In this document: piece by piece, positions 17,412-26,913 of the stretch
Layout: the number at the start of each line of letters is the position of its first letter
Position numbering within the stretch: position 1 is the first letter of the stretch
Assembly (NCBI RefSeq): GCF_040187885.1
Contig: NZ_JBDPLH010000002.1
Span: forward strand, 248,001 to 312,000
DNA from: Roseateles_E cavernae
GTDB lineage: Bacteria > Pseudomonadota > Gammaproteobacteria > Burkholderiales > Burkholderiaceae_C
Direction of reading: 5' to 3'
DNA: 64,000 bases
Notes under the pieces: generated by a model
Told to the model about the DNA's origin: nothing
What the model saw: only the letters and a program-made list of their open reading frames with translations
The model's database searches: none
Program-made: the position numbers and the translations under genes

Positions 17412-18382
17412 TGCGTGATCACTTTCTTCAATGCCAGCTGCGATTGTGGCGGCAGGGTCGCGACGCGCACCCAGCCCGGCAGGCCGAAGGAGCTGGCGTC
17501 GCGCAGCTTGATGCCATGGGCGCGCAGGGCCTCGTGGTCCAGCGGCGCGGCCGGCCGGGCCAGCCAGAAGGGCGTGCAGCTCTCGCGCTGCTGCCAGCTC
17601 AAGCGCGCCAGCATCTCGCGCTGCTGCACGCTCCAGCGCCGCAGCTGGGCGCGCGATTCGGCCAGCCAGGCCTGGATCTCGGGCCGGTGCAGCTGCATCA
17701 GCAAGACCTGGCCCTCGGCCGACAGCACCCAGCTGGCCGCCAGCTGCCTCATGCTTTGCGTCAGGGCGCCTTCGTCGGGCGCAATCAGGTAGGCGGCGCG
17801 CACGCCGGTGTGGCCCAGGGCCTTGTTGGGACAGTGCAAGGCCCAGCAGTTCGATGGCAGCGCCGGCACCATGCCGGCCAGGCGCAGCGGTTCATAGGCG
17901 CGGTCCAGCACGGTCAGCGCCGCGCGCGCGGCGACGGCCGCGATCTGCGCGCTGGCCAGGCTCTCGCCTGTCGGGTTGCAGGGCTCGCAGATCCAGACCA
18001 TGGCCTCGCTACCCAGATCTTTCAGCAACTGCGTGACATCCGCATAGGGCCGCACGCGCAGGCCCAGTGCCTGGGCCGCCGCCGCATAGTCGCCGAAGCC
18101 GGGCGAGGGCACCCAGACCTCGCGCAGCCCCTGCAGCAGCGCGGCCAGGCTCAGCCGGCGTATCGCCTCGGCGCCGCCGGAGGCCGGCAGGATGCGCCCG
18201 GACGGTACGCCATGGGCGAGCCCCAGCTGCTCGCGCAGCGCCAGGTAGTGCGGGTCCGGGTAGCGGCACCGGTCGGCAGCTTGCAAGGCCGCGCTCAGCG
18301 ATGCCGGTGCCGGCAGCGGGTTCGCATTGGTCGAGAAGTCGTGCAGCAGGGTCGGGCCGCTGTCACTGCCACCGTGGGTCAT
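17408..18382 (-). CDS. cobD: Threonine-phosphate decarboxylase (CobD)
   Basis: PLP enzyme of the aminotransferase fold that makes (R)-1-amino-2-propanol phosphate, the linker of the nucleotide loop. 324 residues, slightly short. N-terminus LHDFSTNANPLPAP is typical; ICEPCNPTGE matches the class motif; the PLP lysine is expected in CPNKALGHTGVRAAYLI. This is CobD in Salmonella naming (CobC in Pseudomonas naming). It sits next to cbiB, whose product uses the aminopropanol, with an ATGA overlap. Confidence 0.92.
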   Translation of the reverse strand: MTHGGSDSGPTLLHDFSTNANPLPAPASLSAALQAADRCRYPDPHYLALREQLGLAHGVPSGRILPASGGAEAIRRLSLAALLQGLREVWVPSPGFGDYAAAAQALGLRVRPYADVTQLLKDLGSEAMVWICEPCNPTGESLASAQIAAVAARAALTVLDRAYEPLRLAGMVPALPSNCWALHCPNKALGHTGVRAAYLIAPDEGALTQSMRQLAASWVLSAEGQVLLMQLHRPEIQAWLAESRAQLRRWSVQQREMLARLSWQQRESCTPFWLARPAAPLDHEALRAHGIKLRDASSFGLPGWVRVATLPPQSQLALKKVITQ

Positions 18383-19317
18383 GTCGGCAGCCTCAGGCTC
18401 AGGGCCGCGAAGGCAAGCAGGAGCGCACAGCCCAGCATCGCGCGCCGTGCCAGGCCGGCGGCGCGCCGCAGATCGGCGCCCTGCGGCGCGGCGCCAGCGT
18501 CGTTGAGGCTGTAGACGCCCGGCTTGGCCAGGCGCAGATTCAAGCGCAGCGCCATCGCCGCCATCGGCCAGCCGCTATTGGGCGAGGGCGTGCGCCGTGC
18601 CTCGGTGAGCAAGCGCATCTGCAGCATCGGGTTGATCCCGGTGATGGCCCAGGCGGTGAGGCGGGCCGGTATCCAGCTCAGCACATCGTCGGCCCGCGCG
18701 GCCCACTTGCCCGACCATTCGCGATGATCGCGATAGCCCCACATCGCATCGGCGGTGTTGGCAAAGCGGTAGACCGCAGCGCCGGGCAGGCCGGCGATCA
18801 CGAACCAGAACAGCGGCGCGACGACCGAGTCGTTGAGGTTCTCGGCCAGGGTCTCGATGGCGGCCTCGCGCACCTCGGCCGCATCGAGCGCGGCGGTGTC
18901 GCGGCTGACCAGGCGCGCCAGCTGGGCCCGCCCGGCCTGCAGCGATTCGCCCAGCGCGCGCTCCACCGCCAGCACCTCGTCGACCAGCATGGCCCAGGCC
19001 AGCAGCGGCTTCAGCAGCAGGCCCAGCACCAGCGCGCCACCCAGCAGGGCCGGCCAGGAGGTCCAGGGCTGCAGCCCCTGCATCAGCGCGATCTCCAGCC
19101 CCAGCGCCAGCGCCGCGACGAGCAGCGCGCCCAGCAGCCAGACCAGCGCGCCGCCGGTGAAGGCCCGGGCCGGTGGCATCGCGGCCAAGCGTGCGCCGAA
19201 GGCATTGAGATAGCGGCCGATGCCCACCACGGGATGTGCCCAGGCCGGTGGCTCGCCCAGCAGGCGGTCCACCAGCAAGGCGACCCCCATGGCCAGCGGC
19301 AGCAGCAGCGCGGTCAT
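18379..19317 (-). CDS. cbiB: Adenosylcobinamide-phosphate synthase (CbiB)
   Basis: Membrane amidoligase that attaches aminopropanol (phosphate) to adenosylcobyric acid. 312 residues from ATG 19317; the frame is open further upstream but the family start is MTALLLPLAMGVALLVDRLLGEPP, and this ATG overlaps the cobO stop (ATGA). Conserved marks: HPVVGIGRYL, NDSVVAPLFWF, and DDVLSWIPARLTAW. Several hydrophobic segments indicate an inner-membrane protein. Also called CobD in Pseudomonas-type naming. Confidence 0.95.
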   Translation of the reverse strand: MTALLLPLAMGVALLVDRLLGEPPAWAHPVVGIGRYLNAFGARLAAMPPARAFTGGALVWLLGALLVAALALGLEIALMQGLQPWTSWPALLGGALVLGLLLKPLLAWAMLVDEVLAVERALGESLQAGRAQLARLVSRDTAALDAAEVREAAIETLAENLNDSVVAPLFWFVIAGLPGAAVYRFANTADAMWGYRDHREWSGKWAARADDVLSWIPARLTAWAITGINPMLQMRLLTEARRTPSPNSGWPMAAMALRLNLRLAKPGVYSLNDAGAAPQGADLRRAAGLARRAMLGCALLLAFAALSLRLPT

Positions 19318-19895
19318 CAATCCTCGATACCGCGCTGGGCCGGCACGCCGGCCTTGAAGTGATGCTTGACCATGGCCATCTCGGTGACCGTGTCGGCCAG
19401 GTCTATCAGCTCCTGCGGCGCGCCGCGCCCGGTCAGCACCACATGCACATGGGCGGGGCGCTCGCGCAAGGCCTGCAGCACCGGCTCCAGCGCGACCCAG
19501 CCATAGCGCAGCGGATACATGATCTCGTCGAGCACGACCAGAAAGGTCTCGCCGGCGCGTATCGTCGCCTCGGCCTGCGCCCAGCCATGACGGGCCAGCT
19601 CGGCGCTGTGGTCCAGGTCCTTGCTCTTCCACGAGAAGCCGTCGCCCAGGCCGATGATGGGCACGCCCAATTGTTCGAACACCCGGTGCTCGCCGAAGCG
19701 GGCGCTGGGCACCTTCATGAACTGGTAGATCTTGACCGTCTTGCCGCGGCCATGGGCGCGCAGCGCCAGGCCGAAGGCGGCCGTGCTCTTGCCCTTGCCG
19801 GGGCCGGTGTGGACCAGGATCAGGCCGCGGCGCTCGGCCGTGGGAATGATGCGTTCGCGGTCGACCGGGGGCTTCTCAATTTCCATCTTGGGCAC
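19317..19895 (-). CDS. cobO: Corrinoid adenosyltransferase (CobO/BtuR)
   Basis: Transfers the adenosyl group of ATP to Co(I) corrinoids, used both in synthesis and in salvage. 192 residues. P-loop GPGKGKSTAAFGLALRA near residue 33 and the conserved VVLDEIMYPLRYGW, which identifies the CobO/CobA/BtuR type. The 5' end overlaps bluB by 20 bases if ATG 19895 is used; ATG 19886 is an alternative that cuts this to 11. Confidence 0.95.
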   Translation of the reverse strand: MPKMEIEKPPVDRERIIPTAERRGLILVHTGPGKGKSTAAFGLALRAHGRGKTVKIYQFMKVPSARFGEHRVFEQLGVPIIGLGDGFSWKSKDLDHSAELARHGWAQAEATIRAGETFLVVLDEIMYPLRYGWVALEPVLQALRERPAHVHVVLTGRGAPQELIDLADTVTEMAMVKHHFKAGVPAQRGIED

Positions 19896-20538
19896 TCCAA
19901 AAATCGTTCATCAACAACTCGTCCAGCGGCCGGCGCCGGCGCCAGCCCTCGAGCTCAAGCATCGGTGCCTCGTAGAAGCCGTCGACCGGTCCCAGGCACA
20001 GCAGGCCCAGCGGCTGCGCACCCTCGGGCAGACGCAGGAGCGCGGCCAGCTGGCGCGGCTCGAACATCGAGACCCAGCCCAGGCCCAGGTTCTCGGCACG
20101 GGCGGCCAGCCAGAGGTTCTGCACCGCGCCGCCGACCGAGCACAGCGCCATCTCGCGTGGCATGCTGCGCCGGCCGAAGACGGTGCCGTCATCCGGCGGC
20201 AGCACGATGGCCAGCAGCTCGGCGCATTCGCGCAAGCCCTCGACCTTGAGTCTCAGAAACTCGTCGCTGCGCTCGCCCAGCGCCGCGGCCGTGGCCTGGC
20301 GCTCGGCCTCGACCACGGTGATGATCTGCGCGCGCAGCACCGCATCGCGGATGCGCAGCACCCGCCAGGGCTGCATCAGCCCGACCGAGGGCGCCTGGTG
20401 CATGGCCTGCAGCAGGCGCTGCAGCTGATCTTCCGGCAGCAGCTGGCCCGGCTTGAAATGCCGGGTGTCGCGGCGCAGCGCGATCACGCGATAGATGGCG
20501 TCGCGCTGGGCCTCGTCGAAGCGGTGCTGGGCGTCCAT
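19876..20538 (-). CDS. bluB: 5,6-dimethylbenzimidazole synthase (BluB)
   Basis: Flavin-destroying oxygenase of the nitroreductase fold that converts reduced FMN to DMB, the lower ligand of B12; needs oxygen, so points to aerobic cobalamin completion. 220 residues. Typical marks: RRDTRHF near residue 24, APSVGLMQPWR near residue 50, and GLGWVSMFEP, which distinguishes BluB from ordinary nitroreductases. Eight bases separate it from the preceding TonB receptor gene. Confidence 0.95.
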   Translation of the reverse strand: MDAQHRFDEAQRDAIYRVIALRRDTRHFKPGQLLPEDQLQRLLQAMHQAPSVGLMQPWRVLRIRDAVLRAQIITVVEAERQATAAALGERSDEFLRLKVEGLRECAELLAIVLPPDDGTVFGRRSMPREMALCSVGGAVQNLWLAARAENLGLGWVSMFEPRQLAALLRLPEGAQPLGLLCLGPVDGFYEAPMLELEGWRRRRPLDELLMNDFWSAQDGN

Positions 20539-20546
20539 GGCTGTGC

Positions 20547-22610
20547 TCAGAAGCTGCTGCGCAGCGAGACTCTCAGCGTACGCGCTTCCATCGGATGCAC
20601 CAGTCGGCCATCGATGCCCTCGCCACCGCCGCAGCCGGGGCCTTCGGCCCTGGTGCAGGCGCCGCCCCAGTATTCGATGTCGTTGGCGCGGCGGTCGAAC
20701 AGGTTCAGCACATCGAGGCTGATCTGGGTCCTGGTGCTGAGGCGGTAGCCCAGCTTCAGATTGGCGGTCCAGTTGGTGGCCGATTTCTCGGTGCCGGTTT
20801 CCTCGAGCGCGTAAGAGCCCAGATAGCGCAGTTTCAGGCCGCCGAACCAGGGGCCGGCCGGGACCACCGTCGCCGACAGCGAGGCATTCACCGGGATCGC
20901 ATTGGGCACATGGCGGCCGCCGTTCTCGGCGTGCACGAAACGGGCCCGCGACCAGGCCATATCGGCGTCGATCAGCAGCCAGCTCGTCGGCGCGAAATCA
21001 TTGGACCATTCCAGGCCGCTGCGCCTGGAGGCCCCGCGCGCCTCGGTCACACCCTCGTCGCCGACAAAGACCAGCTCCGAATCCAGCCTGGCCTGCCACA
21101 GCACCAGGCTGCTGTTCCAGCCCTTGGCGGGGCGCACGCGCAAGCCCAGCTCATGGCTTTGCGTGCGCGCCAGCAGCGGCAGCAGGTCCTGCGGGCTGCC
21201 GTCGTTGGGGTTGAGCGCGCTGGTGGCGCCGCGTACATCGTTGGAGCGGAAACCGCGGCCCCATTGGGCATAGAGCTCGGTATCGGCCGCGACGCGGGCC
21301 ACCAGGCCCAGCTTCGGGCTCCAGCGCTTCTTGCTGGCCCTGCCGCCGTTGTCGAGATTGAACTCGCCGGCGATGGCGCGGTTCTCGGTCGAGAGCCGGT
21401 CCCAGCGCAGGCCGGCGCTGCCGCGCAGCCAGCTGTTGATCTGGGTGCGCGCCTCGGCGAACAGGCCGACGGCGTTTTGCTCGACCTGGTCGGCGCGTAC
21501 CGTGTGCGTGCGCTGGCGGTCCACCGTGTCGTAAAGCCCCAGCTCGGAGATGCGGTCCTGGCGCCATTGCAGGCCCCAGCTGGCGTCGGTGCCGAGTGAC
21601 GGGATCGCGAAGCCGTGGCGCAGCTGGCCGCCGTAGATGCGGCGGTGATCGGCCTGCTCGTGCTGGTCGCCGTCGGGGCCCTTGATGTAGCCCGAGGCGC
21701 CGGAGAACAGGTTCAAGGCGTTATCTATCACATAGGCGCTGGCGCGCCAGTCCTGGGCTTGCTCGCTGCGCGCCCATTCGACCGAGAGGCTGTGGCGGTG
21801 CGTGATGCCGCCATCGTTCCTCAGCAAAGTGCCATAGCGACCGACCTCGCCGCTACGGATCGCGCGCTCGGGCACATGCTCGCTGGCGTGCCAGCGTGCG
21901 CTATAGCTCAGTGCGCTGATCGCGATGCCGTTGTCGGCATCACCCTTAGAGAGGCGCAGCACGCCGTTGCCGCGCCGCAGCGCCTCGGGCTGTTCCCAGG
22001 GGCCGTCGTAGCGGCTGCTCTCCAGCGCACCCAGCAGCTGCCAGCCGCTGTCGCCCAGCTTGGTGCTGCCGGCCACCAGGCCGCGGCGATAGTCGTCCGG
22101 GCCGGCGGTGAGCTCGACGAAAGGCGCATCGATCTGGCGTGTGTAGGCGATGCGGGCCGAGCCGGTGGTGACGAAGTCGCCGTCCTCGGCCGCGTAGCTG
22201 CCCTTGCGGTACTGCAGGCTGGACACCAGCTCGGGGATCAGAAAGTTCAGATCCATATAGCCCTGGCCATGGGCATGGCTGGCCATATTGGCCGGCATGC
22301 CCATTACCGTGGTCGCGAAGTCGCTGCCATGGTCCAGATTGAAGCCGCGCAGGAAGTACTGGTTGGCCTTGCCGTCGCCGCTGTGCTGGGTGACGATCAT
22401 GCCGGGCATGGCCTCCAGCAGCTCGGCCGGCCGCAGCAGCGGGCGCTGCGCCAGGCGCTCGGCCTTGACCTCGCCCTCGGAAGCGCTGTCGGCGGCGCCC
22501 AGCGCGGCGCGGCCGTGGACCTGGACGCTGTCGAGCTGCTGGGTCGCTTGCTGGGCATAGGCCACCGGGGCCAGCATCGAGACAAGGGCGATTGCTGTTC
22601 TATTCATCAT
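20547..22610 (-). CDS. TonB-dependent receptor linked to the CobN-like protein
   Basis: 687-residue outer-membrane receptor from ATG 22610, whose start overlaps the CobN-like stop (TGATG); the frame stays open far upstream but only as antisense-like sequence inside that gene. Signal peptide at residues 1-19 (ending near VAYAQ). TonB-box-like LDSVQVHGR, then a plug with YFLRGFNLDHGSDFATT and a His-containing ASHAHGQGYMDLNFL stretch, a beta-barrel, and terminal aromatic residue in LRSSF. It is clearly different from BtuB at 31906. A Cys/Gly-rich late loop (CTRAEGPGC) is present. The ligand is not identifiable; context suggests a metal-tetrapyrrole, corrinoid or cobalt compound. Confidence 0.88.
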   Translation of the reverse strand: MMNRTAIALVSMLAPVAYAQQATQQLDSVQVHGRAALGAADSASEGEVKAERLAQRPLLRPAELLEAMPGMIVTQHSGDGKANQYFLRGFNLDHGSDFATTVMGMPANMASHAHGQGYMDLNFLIPELVSSLQYRKGSYAAEDGDFVTTGSARIAYTRQIDAPFVELTAGPDDYRRGLVAGSTKLGDSGWQLLGALESSRYDGPWEQPEALRRGNGVLRLSKGDADNGIAISALSYSARWHASEHVPERAIRSGEVGRYGTLLRNDGGITHRHSLSVEWARSEQAQDWRASAYVIDNALNLFSGASGYIKGPDGDQHEQADHRRIYGGQLRHGFAIPSLGTDASWGLQWRQDRISELGLYDTVDRQRTHTVRADQVEQNAVGLFAEARTQINSWLRGSAGLRWDRLSTENRAIAGEFNLDNGGRASKKRWSPKLGLVARVAADTELYAQWGRGFRSNDVRGATSALNPNDGSPQDLLPLLARTQSHELGLRVRPAKGWNSSLVLWQARLDSELVFVGDEGVTEARGASRRSGLEWSNDFAPTSWLLIDADMAWSRARFVHAENGGRHVPNAIPVNASLSATVVPAGPWFGGLKLRYLGSYALEETGTEKSATNWTANLKLGYRLSTRTQISLDVLNLFDRRANDIEYWGGACTRAEGPGCGGGEGIDGRLVHPMEARTLRVSLRSSF

Positions 22611-25600
22611 CAGATGCTGCTCGAGAAGACCGTAGGGCGACGGCGCGCCTGCCAGACCGCGCCCAGACTCATCAGCAGGGCCATCGCGATCCAGGCCAGC
22701 GCCTGCGAGAGCTGGTTCTGCAGCCGGGGCGGGGCCAGGTCTTGCTGCGGCTGTTGTTGTTCCAGCAGCAGGCCGCGCGTGCTGGGGGGCGGCGCTGCCG
22801 CTGCGGCCGGCGCAGCGGGCGGCGCGGCGACCTGGGCTGCTGCCTGCAGAACCGGCGTGTGCAGCTGGTCGGCAGCCCACTGTCGCACCGCCGCCAGCTC
22901 CTGGTGCAGAGGGGCCTCGCGGCTCAGGCTCTGGTAGCTGGCGGCCAGCTGCTCGCGGGTCGCGGCATCGGGCTTCCAGTAGCCCAGGCGCTGGGCCTGG
23001 ATCATCCGTTCCAGCGCCTGCGCATAAGCCTGCTTGTTCTGCTTCAGCCACTCGGGCAGGCCGAGCTGCTGCTTGTCGCGCACCAGGGTGTCGTACAGGC
23101 TTTGCCAATGGTCGGGCCGCACGGTGCCCGGTGCGATGGCCTGCCAGCCAAAGGTGTATTGCACGGCCTTGAGCACCTGCAAGGTGCCGGCCCAGCCCTC
23201 GGCCTGCTGAGCCTTCAGCCAGCCGGGATGCAGATAGCGCGACTGCATTTCCATCGCCAGGCTGCTGGCCGCACTCTCGGTATGCAGCTCGTTGGCGTCC
23301 TGCAGCTGGCTGACATGCAGGCTCAAGCCTTGCTTGCGACCGGCCGCCTTGGCGGCGGCGGACAGGCCGCCGAGGTACTGAAAAGGGTCGTCCGAGCTGA
23401 GCATCGCGTACAGATGCGAGCTGCGCGACATCAGGGCCGCATCGGTCTGCTTCAGGTGTGCACCCAGGGCCTGGGCTGCGACGGCCGGCCGGCTCAGGCG
23501 CAGCGGCTCGCCGTTGACATAGGGCTGGCTCATGCGCTGCAGAAAGAGCTGGCCCAGCCTTGCGTCGTCGGCCTTCAGACCATTGTCCTGGGCCGCTTCC
23601 GAGATGCCGGTGCCGTAATCGCCGGTGTTGTTGCCGAACACCCGCGCCTGGGCCAGGGCCTGGGCCTCGGTCTTGCTCAGGCCCTGGCGGCGCAGCTCGG
23701 CGGCCACGCTGGCGGTGTTGCGCGCGACGATATTGCCGGGCTCGGCGGCGGCAGCGGCCGCGACGGCCTGGTCCAGCAGATGCATCAGCGCCGGGAACTG
23801 GTCGCGGTAGGAGCCGGTGATGCTCAAGAGCACGTCGACCCGTGGTCTGCCCTTCAGTTCGGCCAGCGGCAGCAGCCTGACGCCGGTGGGCCGGCCACTG
23901 TCGTCCCAGATCGGCTGCACGCCGAGAGCGGCCAAGGCCTGCGATTCCATCAGGCCCTGGTGGCGCAAGGTCTCGCCGGCCCAGAGACTCAGCGCCAGCC
24001 GCTGCGGCGGCTTGCCGGTCTTGAGCTGCTCGGCATACCAGCTCTCGAACAGGCGCCGTGCCACCTCGTAGGCTTGCTTGGTCGGCAGCCGGCTCGGGTC
24101 CAGTCCGGTCAGGTTGCGGCCGGTGGGCAGGCTGTCGGGATTGCGCAGCGGATCGCCGCCATAGGCCGCAGGCAGGAAGCGACCCCGCAGCGCGGCCAGC
24201 AGGCCGGGCATCTCGCCCTCGGTGGCCAGGCGGCGCTCCAGCTCCTGGGCACGCTCGGCGAGCTGCAGCAAGGCCGGCGTGTCGATGGGTTTGCGCGCGG
24301 CGCGGTTCGGGACATAGCCCTCGGGTTCCGGCGGTCTCAAATCAAGAATGCTGGCGGCCTGCGCGTCCTTCAGCGCGACATGGAGCCAGCGCGCCGGGCG
24401 CGATGTCGCCACGCCCTCGTGATTGATCAGAAAGGCCTCGTCGATGTCCTCGCCCAGCGCCTCGATCAGCGGCTGGCGCAGCATCTGCAGAATCGTCGTG
24501 CGGCGGGCGTTCTCGTCCGGCAGCTGGCCGAACACCGCCAGGCCCTTGGGCTGGGAGCTTTGCGCCAGCCGGTCCAGCCAGGGATGCAGCAGCTCCAGGA
24601 AGCCGCTGAAATCGGCGGCGATCTGCTGGGCGCTCCAGCCCAGGTCGCGGTGCAGCTGGTGCTCGACGAAGGCGCTGACCATCTGGCGTTCCAGCGCCTG
24701 CCGCGTAGGCCCGGCGTCCACCGTCTCCCACTCGTGCATCAGCTCGTGCATATGGGCCATGCGGGCATTGAAGCCGGCCGGCGCGAAGCTGGGCGTGCGG
24801 TGGCTGACCATCAGCGCGCGGCCGCGGCGCTTGGCCGTCAGGCCCTCGCCGAGGTTGTCGACGATATAGGGGTAGATCACCGGCACATCGCCCAACGGCA
24901 GCAGGGCCTCGTCATGGATGTCCAGCGCGCGCAGCTTGCCGGGCGCCCATTCCTGCGTGCCGTGGGTGCCGAAGTGGATCAGCGCATCGGCCTGGCGGGC
25001 CCACAGATAAGTGGCCAGGTAGTGGTGCGAGATCGGGGTCTTGTTCTTGTGCATGAAGGGGTCCTGGCCCCTTTTCAGCGTCTCCTCGCGCGGCGGCTGC
25101 GGCAGCACGCTCAAGCCCCCGCGCTGCAGACGCGGGATCACGAAGACCGGCCGGCCTTCATGGCTGACGATATAGCGGCTGCGGGCCGGCTCGCCCCACT
25201 GTCCGTTGATGCGCTGCTGCAGCGCCGCCGGCAAGGTCTTGAACCAGGCCTCGTAGTCGGCCAGCGGCAGCGCGGCGGCCTGGTCGCGGGCCAGCAGGGC
25301 TTGCAGATCGGCGCTGGGATAGTAGGCCGCGATCAGCGGCTTGAGCTGCGTGATCCACTCGGCCTCGGGCAGCGGCTGCACGCCGTAGCCGGCCTCGCGC
25401 AGGCCCATGGAGACGCGCTCCAGGCTGCGCGGCACGTTCAGGAAACTGGCGCCGAAATGGTCGCCGCCCGGCGGGTAGTTGTAGACGAAGGCGACCAGGC
25501 GCTTGTCCGATGCGGGCTTGGTCTGCAGCGCGATCAGGCGCTTGGCCTTGGCGATCACGGCCTCGGCCTGGCGCGCGATCAGCTGCGGTTCCCTGCCCTT

Positions 25601-26596
25601 GTTCGCATGGGCGACCACCATCAGCGGGTCGATCGCGCCGGCCCCCTCGGGCTGGGCGAAGTAGAAGGGCAGATCGCTCATGGAGAGGCCGGTCTCGCTG
25701 GCCTCCCAATCGGCCGTGCCGCCGGCGCGGTAGGGCAGGGTCTGCAGCAGCGGCGCGCCCCAGCGCTCGAACAGCGGCTGCAGGCCGCCGGCCTGGGGCA
25801 GCAGCGCGTGGTTGACGATCACCGAGGCGTGCAGCTTGCCGCCCGGCAGTTCCATCAACGGGGCCAAAGAGTCGCCCGCCAGATGCGAGCTGAAGACGGC
25901 ATAGGCCAGCAGGCCCTGGCGGTCGAAGCGGCGCAGCCAGTCGTCGACCCAGGCGGTGGCGCCCTGCACGAAATGGTAGCGGTGCAGCAGCAGCGCGACG
26001 GCGGGACGCTTGTCGCCCTGGGCCTCGGCCCAGCGTGCCAGGTCGGTGGCGCTCGCGAACAGGCCAGGCGCGCCCGGCAGATAGAGGCCGCGCTGCGGCA
26101 GCAGGGTCGGCGCCGGCATATCGGGGGCGGGCTGGCCGGCCAGCTGGGCCTTGACCAGGGCGAAGGCGTGACGGGTGTTGGCGACGCCGCCGGCCTGCAG
26201 ATAGGCGCGCAGCGAGCGCTCGCCGGCCGCAGGCTCGCCGGCCGTGATCCAGACCGGGGTTGCTGCGGCCTGCTGCTTCAGCGCCGCGCCCAGCATGGCT
26301 TGCAGCTTGGCCTCGACACTGGCATGGGGCGCATCGATCCAGACCAGCTGGGCCTGGCTCAGCGCCTGCGCCAGCTCGCGCGCCTGTGCGGCGTCCAGCA
26401 CCGTGCTGCGCAGCGGGTAGTCCAGCGCCTTGACGGTGAAGCCGGCGGCCGCCGCTTCCCGCTCGATCAGGGCGCTGCGCGCGGCGGGCGTCACGTCCAG
26501 CGTGATCCACAGCAGCAGGCCCGGCTTGGCGCCGAGGCCCCAAGCGGGCGCCAGCAGCAGGGATAGCAGCATCAAGACCAGGCAGGCTCGGATCAC
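22610..26596 (-). CDS. CobN/HmuS-family protein, predicted periplasmic and membrane-anchored
   Basis: 1328 residues, member of the CobN/BchH large-subunit family as shown by FGTHGTQEWAPGK (about 543-553), YPYIVDNLGEGLTAKRRG and the VNGEP segment. Unlike cytoplasmic cobaltochelatase CobN, it begins with a signal peptide (MIRACLVLMLLSLLLAPAWG) and ends with a hydrophobic helix (about 1297-1315) followed by ARRR, after an Ala/Pro-rich stretch. It would thus be anchored with its bulk in the periplasm. The CobS/CobT AAA+ partners are absent. Neighbours are a TonB receptor and an ExbB/ExbD-like pair, the arrangement seen around HmuS. Often annotated cobaltochelatase subunit CobN; I infer a periplasmic metal-tetrapyrrole role instead. 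Confidence 0.9.
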   Translation of the reverse strand: MIRACLVLMLLSLLLAPAWGLGAKPGLLLWITLDVTPAARSALIEREAAAAGFTVKALDYPLRSTVLDAAQARELAQALSQAQLVWIDAPHASVEAKLQAMLGAALKQQAAATPVWITAGEPAAGERSLRAYLQAGGVANTRHAFALVKAQLAGQPAPDMPAPTLLPQRGLYLPGAPGLFASATDLARWAEAQGDKRPAVALLLHRYHFVQGATAWVDDWLRRFDRQGLLAYAVFSSHLAGDSLAPLMELPGGKLHASVIVNHALLPQAGGLQPLFERWGAPLLQTLPYRAGGTADWEASETGLSMSDLPFYFAQPEGAGAIDPLMVVAHANKGREPQLIARQAEAVIAKAKRLIALQTKPASDKRLVAFVYNYPPGGDHFGASFLNVPRSLERVSMGLREAGYGVQPLPEAEWITQLKPLIAAYYPSADLQALLARDQAAALPLADYEAWFKTLPAALQQRINGQWGEPARSRYIVSHEGRPVFVIPRLQRGGLSVLPQPPREETLKRGQDPFMHKNKTPISHHYLATYLWARQADALIHFGTHGTQEWAPGKLRALDIHDEALLPLGDVPVIYPYIVDNLGEGLTAKRRGRALMVSHRTPSFAPAGFNARMAHMHELMHEWETVDAGPTRQALERQMVSAFVEHQLHRDLGWSAQQIAADFSGFLELLHPWLDRLAQSSQPKGLAVFGQLPDENARRTTILQMLRQPLIEALGEDIDEAFLINHEGVATSRPARWLHVALKDAQAASILDLRPPEPEGYVPNRAARKPIDTPALLQLAERAQELERRLATEGEMPGLLAALRGRFLPAAYGGDPLRNPDSLPTGRNLTGLDPSRLPTKQAYEVARRLFESWYAEQLKTGKPPQRLALSLWAGETLRHQGLMESQALAALGVQPIWDDSGRPTGVRLLPLAELKGRPRVDVLLSITGSYRDQFPALMHLLDQAVAAAAAAEPGNIVARNTASVAAELRRQGLSKTEAQALAQARVFGNNTGDYGTGISEAAQDNGLKADDARLGQLFLQRMSQPYVNGEPLRLSRPAVAAQALGAHLKQTDAALMSRSSHLYAMLSSDDPFQYLGGLSAAAKAAGRKQGLSLHVSQLQDANELHTESAASSLAMEMQSRYLHPGWLKAQQAEGWAGTLQVLKAVQYTFGWQAIAPGTVRPDHWQSLYDTLVRDKQQLGLPEWLKQNKQAYAQALERMIQAQRLGYWKPDAATREQLAASYQSLSREAPLHQELAAVRQWAADQLHTPVLQAAAQVAAPPAAPAAAAAPPPSTRGLLLEQQQPQQDLAPPRLQNQLSQALAWIAMALLMSLGAVWQARRRPTVFSSSI

Positions 26597-26913
26597 GGCT
26601 TGTCGCCCTCGGGCACATAGATGATGTTGCCGTCCTTGAGCTTGTAGGCCACGCCGGCGCGCACGCCCTGGCCCTCGCTGCTGCCGCCATTGCCCTTGTA
26701 GCGGATCTCGCGTCCGTTCTCGCGCACGACGATCTCCATATCCGGCTCGCCGGGCTTCTTGATGATGGTGACGTTCTCGTTCGCTTCCTTCTGCTGCTGC
26801 AGCGCGACCGCGGTCAGCAGCGCAACGACCAGCACCAGGAACACATCGACCAGATTGACGGCCGACAGCATCGGGTCATCGTCTTCCTCGCCGAGGATGG
26901 AGAGGTGTTTCAT
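26593..26913 (-). CDS. DUF2149 protein, ExbD/TolR-like small membrane protein
   Basis: 106 residues. A single N-terminal membrane helix, DPMLSAVNLVDVFLVLVVAL, carries an Asp at its start, as in ExbD/TolR, followed by a periplasmic part of about 70 residues. It matches the DUF2149 family as I remember it, which co-occurs with CobN-like genes. Together with the ExbB-like protein encoded just upstream it may form a proton-driven motor that energises the TonB receptor or the CobN-like protein. Overlaps both neighbours by 4 bases. Confidence 0.82.
   Translation of the reverse strand: MKHLSILGEEDDDPMLSAVNLVDVFLVLVVALLTAVALQQQKEANENVTIIKKPGEPDMEIVVRENGREIRYKGNGGSSEGQGVRAGVAYKLKDGNIIYVPEGDKP

Noticed and set aside
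22592..26566. Very long open frame antisense to the CobN-like gene
   Set aside because: It is a mirror frame of a G+C-rich gene: low-complexity Gln/Arg/Gly/His protein without any family motif.
22610..26596. Standard annotation as cobaltochelatase subunit CobN
   Set aside because: Signal peptide, C-terminal anchor, lack of CobS/CobT partners and linkage to a TonB receptor and ExbB-like proteins do not fit a cytosolic aerobic chelatase.
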